The notes beneath the pieces are model-generated. The model worked only from the letters and a program-made list of their open reading frames with translations, had not been told where the DNA came from and ran no database searches. Shown here piece after piece: positions 61,693-64,000 of a DNA stretch of 64,000 nucleotides. Where the stretch lies: NCBI RefSeq assembly GCF_027568395.1, contig NZ_JANKZL010000001.1:1-64000 (forward strand), given 5' to 3'. How positions within the stretch are numbered: the first letter of the stretch is position 1; each line of letters opens with the position of its first letter. The DNA is from Aminobacter sp. HY435 (GTDB lineage Bacteria > Pseudomonadota > Alphaproteobacteria > Rhizobiales > Rhizobiaceae). The translations under genes and the position numbers were made by a program.

Positions 61693-62901
61693 TTACTGCG
61701 CGCAGTCGGCGCGCTCGACGAGACCGTCCTCACGCAGCTGGTAAGGGTTCTTGACCACCTTGAGGCTCTCGACCGAAGGCAGGAAGTGGTTGTCGGCACT
61801 CGCCGCAAGCTTGCCGGTCAAAGTCTTGATCTCGCCGGCGTTTGCCTCGATCCAGGCCGCGACCGACTTGCCGTCGGTCTTGCCCGAGCCGTTCATCGCA
61901 GCTGCGAGGATAAAGGGCTGGATGTAGTAGGGTACCAGCGCCGAAGGGCCGCCCATGCGGTCGAGCTCGGCAACCTCTGCCTTGGCTTTGGCGGCGAACT
62001 TGGCGAAGTCCTTCTCGCCGAGCGCGTCGCCCGGGCAGTAGGTCATGCCTTCGAACTGCACCGAATAGACACCCTCGAACGGCTCGGTGCCGATGGTTGC
62101 GGCGTTGCCGACCGCGTAGTTGGTCATGGTCAGGCTTGCCAGCACCGGCACGTCCCAGCCGATGTCATAGCGGTTTTCCAGCATCTTGCGCGAATCGTCG
62201 CCGATCGAGTTGATCAGCAGAACAGCCTCGGCTTCGGAATTGCGCAGCGAAAACAGCTGCGGCGTCATGTCCTCGGTGCGGAAGGCGAATTCCTGCACGG
62301 CGACCGGCTCGACGCCCTTGCCCTTCATGTAGTTGACGATATCGGCGACAGCCGCTTTCGACATGCCGCCATTGTCCGAGATCAACGCCAGCTTGGTGAG
62401 CTTCAGCACGTCGAGAGCGTAGGTGATATTGGGGATCATCTGGTTCTCGCCGATCGGCGAGGTCGAGAAGTGATACGGACCGACCTGCGGCGTCAGCTGG
62501 GTAGAGGCGGCGCTGGAAATCTGGGCGATGTTGGCTTCGGTGCCGATCGGCATCAGCGGCGTTGTTTCCTGGCTGGTCGCAGGGCCGACAACCGCCTGCA
62601 CCTTTTCGCTTTCGATCAGGCGACGCATTTCGCTGACGCCGTGCGTCGGATCGGTCATTGTGTCGGCAAGGACGAGCTCGACCTTCTTGCCCAGGATGCC
62701 GCCGGAGGCATTGATATCTTCGATCGCGCGCTTCCAGGCGATCTCGGCGTTCTTGCCGATTGAAGCGCCAGCACCCGTCAGCGACATGATGCCACCGATC
62801 TTGATTGTCTCCTCGGCGTGCGCGGCAGTCGCGCCAGCCAGGGCGGTGAAGGACATCAGGGCGGCTGCGAGGGTGCGCCGGCTGCGGATGCTGGTAGTCA
62901 T
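61693..62901 (-). CDS. LIV-type ABC substrate-binding protein, paralogue of the one at 22019
   Basis: 402-aa periplasmic binding protein. The signal peptide ends after AHA (residue 29), and the mature protein begins EETIKIGGIMSLTGAGA. Near-identical blocks with the 22019 protein (GGILGKKVELVL, TMTDPTH, LALISDNGGMSKAAVA, EFAFRTEDMTPQLF, LREDGLVERADC) show recent duplication. GAGGAG lies 8 bases before the ATG. Operator S11 is 55 bp upstream, the same spacing as S1 before its paralogue. No permease is adjacent; it may share the fused LivHM system. Confidence 0.93.
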   Translation of the reverse strand: MTTSIRSRRTLAAALMSFTALAGATAAHAEETIKIGGIMSLTGAGASIGKNAEIAWKRAIEDINASGGILGKKVELVLADTMTDPTHGVSEMRRLIESEKVQAVVGPATSQETTPLMPIGTEANIAQISSAASTQLTPQVGPYHFSTSPIGENQMIPNITYALDVLKLTKLALISDNGGMSKAAVADIVNYMKGKGVEPVAVQEFAFRTEDMTPQLFSLRNSEAEAVLLINSIGDDSRKMLENRYDIGWDVPVLASLTMTNYAVGNAATIGTEPFEGVYSVQFEGMTYCPGDALGEKDFAKFAAKAKAEVAELDRMGGPSALVPYYIQPFILAAAMNGSGKTDGKSVAAWIEANAGEIKTLTGKLAASADNHFLPSVESLKVVKNPYQLREDGLVERADCAQ

Positions 62902-62956
62902 GAACTTACTCCTCGGAAATCGGAAGCCGCCCTGTCCGCCTAACGATCCGCCTCCG

Positions 62957-62976
62957 CATCGTCCATAAGGACCATT
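62957..62976 (-). promoter_or_regulatory. Regulon operator S11, upstream of the LIV-type binding protein
   Basis: CATCGTCCATAAGGACCATT on the plus strand with a perfect GTCC-N4-GGAC core, 55 bp before the start of the binding-protein gene. Confidence 0.7.
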
Positions 62977-63070
62977 GGATTGGGCCAGCGCCATCTGGCA
63001 GCAGGCTGACGCAACGTCGTGGACCAATCATGCCCTGATCTTCCAATCAGCTTTCCGGGAGCAATGCCTC

Positions 63071-63505
63071 TCACCCGATCGAACGATGAAGAAAGCAGCT
63101 GCGTAGCCGACACTCCGGACAATGCCAGGGCGGCATTTGTATCCGCAGCGGAGGAGCCTGCCAGCCGGAGCCGGTCATGAACTCCGAGCGCGAAAAACCC
63201 TCTTCGCCTACAAGCTCCGCCAGGGTCGTGACCTTGCCCAGCGGCAGGTCGATGAACGGATCTTCGGCATAGAGGGCATTGTAGCGCGCGATCCGCTCCT
63301 CGGACGCAGTGGCCGAATAGATGGCTCCGGGACGGTCCCGGCGCTGCCGCTCGATGATGAGCGTGCTGCTCTCGGCGTCGACCGCCGTGCGCAACGCCTT
63401 GAGAAAGCCGTCGAACGGCTTTGTTTCGGTGATGCCGGCATAGAGCAGTTCTGCCAGGCGGTCGTGGTCGGGCCAGGCCGTGGATGTTTCGGCCCGGTTG
63501 GCCAC
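63071..63505 (-). pseudogene. Truncated LuxR-family regulator remnant
   Basis: A GTG start at 63505, 3 bp after the SDR stop, opens MANRAETSTAWPDHDRLAEL, then a GAF-like segment (FLKALRTAVDAESSTLIIER, YNALYAEDPFIDLPLGKVTT) typical of the N-terminal 100 residues of LuxR-family proteins of about 360 aa. After about residue 107 the sequence no longer looks like the family and stops at 144 residues, with no HTH. It lies beside a binding protein whose paralogue at 22019 neighbours an intact LuxR-family gene, so this is probably a decayed copy. A short expressed protein cannot be excluded. Confidence 0.65.
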
Positions 63506-63508
63506 GCG

Positions 63509-64000
63509 TCAGCTCTGGTCGGGCTTGGCGTAGCGCTTGATCAGGTCCAGGAACAGCGGGGTTTCGCCGCCGCCGTGAACTTCAAGCTGCGCGCCGGTGA
63601 CAAAAGTCGCGGTCGGGTTGGCGAGGTACAGGGCGGCGCGGGCGATGTCTTCGCCGCGGCCCATGCGCTTCATCGGCACGGAGGCGGCGATCGCCTCCTG
63701 CGCCTCGAGCGATCCGTAGGTCTCTTCGGCCTTCTCGGTCTCGATCAGGCCGACGATGATGGCGTTGACCCTGACCTTCGGCGCCCATTCCTGGGCAAGG
63801 CTGGCGGTCAGGCTCAGAAGCCCAGCCTTGGCCGCGCCATAAGCAGCGGTGCCCGGCGACGGTCGGCGGCCCGAAACGCTGGCAATGTTGATGATGTTGC
63901 CGCCCTCCGGCAGCTTCGCCATCCACCGGTAGGCTGCCTGCGACAGATAGATCGGCGCCATCAGGTTGAGGTTGATGATGGCGTCGGAGAAGCGCGGCGA
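63509..64000 (-). CDS. SDR-family oxidoreductase, 5' end outside the window
   Basis: C-terminal part (163 residues) of a short-chain dehydrogenase; the reading frame is open to the window edge (SPRFSDAIINLNLMAPIYLS). NIASVSG supplies the Ser and YGAAK the catalytic Tyr and Lys; HGGGETPLFLD lies near the C-terminus. The NAD-binding half is missing only because of the window boundary. It is followed after 3 bp by the truncated LuxR-type gene. Confidence 0.88.
   Translation of the reverse strand, partial: SPRFSDAIINLNLMAPIYLSQAAYRWMAKLPEGGNIINIASVSGRRPSPGTAAYGAAKAGLLSLTASLAQEWAPKVRVNAIIVGLIETEKAEETYGSLEAQEAIAASVPMKRMGRGEDIARAALYLANPTATFVTGAQLEVHGGGETPLFLDLIKRYAKPDQS

Overview
The window reads as a high-GC alphaproteobacterial chromosome segment, most likely Hyphomicrobiales/Phyllobacteriaceae (Mesorhizobium or Aminobacter type). 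I infer this from the style of RimO, TerC and the DUF2161 protein, an intergenic palindrome of a kind seen in that group, and frequent TTG/GTG starts. No tRNA, rRNA or CRISPR array is visible. The left edge cuts through an IS481-family element and the right edge cuts through an SDR gene.

Region 1 (150-15908) is a sugar-type catabolic cluster. Thirteen minus-strand genes run almost without gaps from a LacI-type regulator (TTG start, 14424) through a Gfo/Idh dehydrogenase, a CoA-transferase, an enoyl-CoA hydratase, an aldehyde dehydrogenase, a CUT1-type sugar ABC importer (binding protein, two permeases, ATPase), two GMC flavoprotein oxidoreductases and an SDR. A DUF993 aldolase-like gene diverges from lacI. 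The shared 317-bp intergenic region carries a perfect 14-bp palindrome and a second, imperfect copy 220 bp away. The substrate is unknown.

Region 2 (15909-21876) is mixed and housekeeping-like: a DUF2161 protein, a small lipoprotein, a TerC-family membrane protein, rimO, a DHFR-like reductase and a Bcr/CflA-type MFS transporter.

Region 3 (about 21900-64000) is a 42-kb steroid-type catabolic island. It contains close relatives of the Mycobacterium tuberculosis C/D-ring enzymes IpdA, IpdB, IpdC, IpdF, EchA20 and IpdE1 (with an IpdE2-like partner), plus an acyl-CoA ligase, a thiolase, a FadB-type fusion and a TetR protein resembling KstR2. Around these lie eleven SDR genes, four NTF2-fold proteins, a kinase/acyl-CoA dehydrogenase pair of the 4-hydroxyacyl-CoA type, a LIV-type ABC importer with a fused LivH-LivM permease, three LIV-type binding proteins, a GMC oxidoreductase and an HSL-family esterase. 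No A/B-ring genes (ketosteroid dehydrogenase, 9-alpha-hydroxylase, HsaA-D type) lie in the window.

The main discovery is a shared operator. A 20-bp imperfect inverted repeat, in its best form ATCGTCC-N4-GGACGAT, stands about 45-130 bp upstream of nearly every transcription unit in region 3 (sites at 21944, 29855, 33710, 35998, 36596, 41372, 49502, 49572, 50414, 58795, 62957). It is absent as a clear match from regions 1 and 2. It ties the ipd genes, the LIV importer, the orphan binding proteins and many uncharacterised SDR and NTF2 proteins into one apparent regulon. The TetR protein at 38616 is the first candidate regulator and the LuxR-family protein at 23652 the second.
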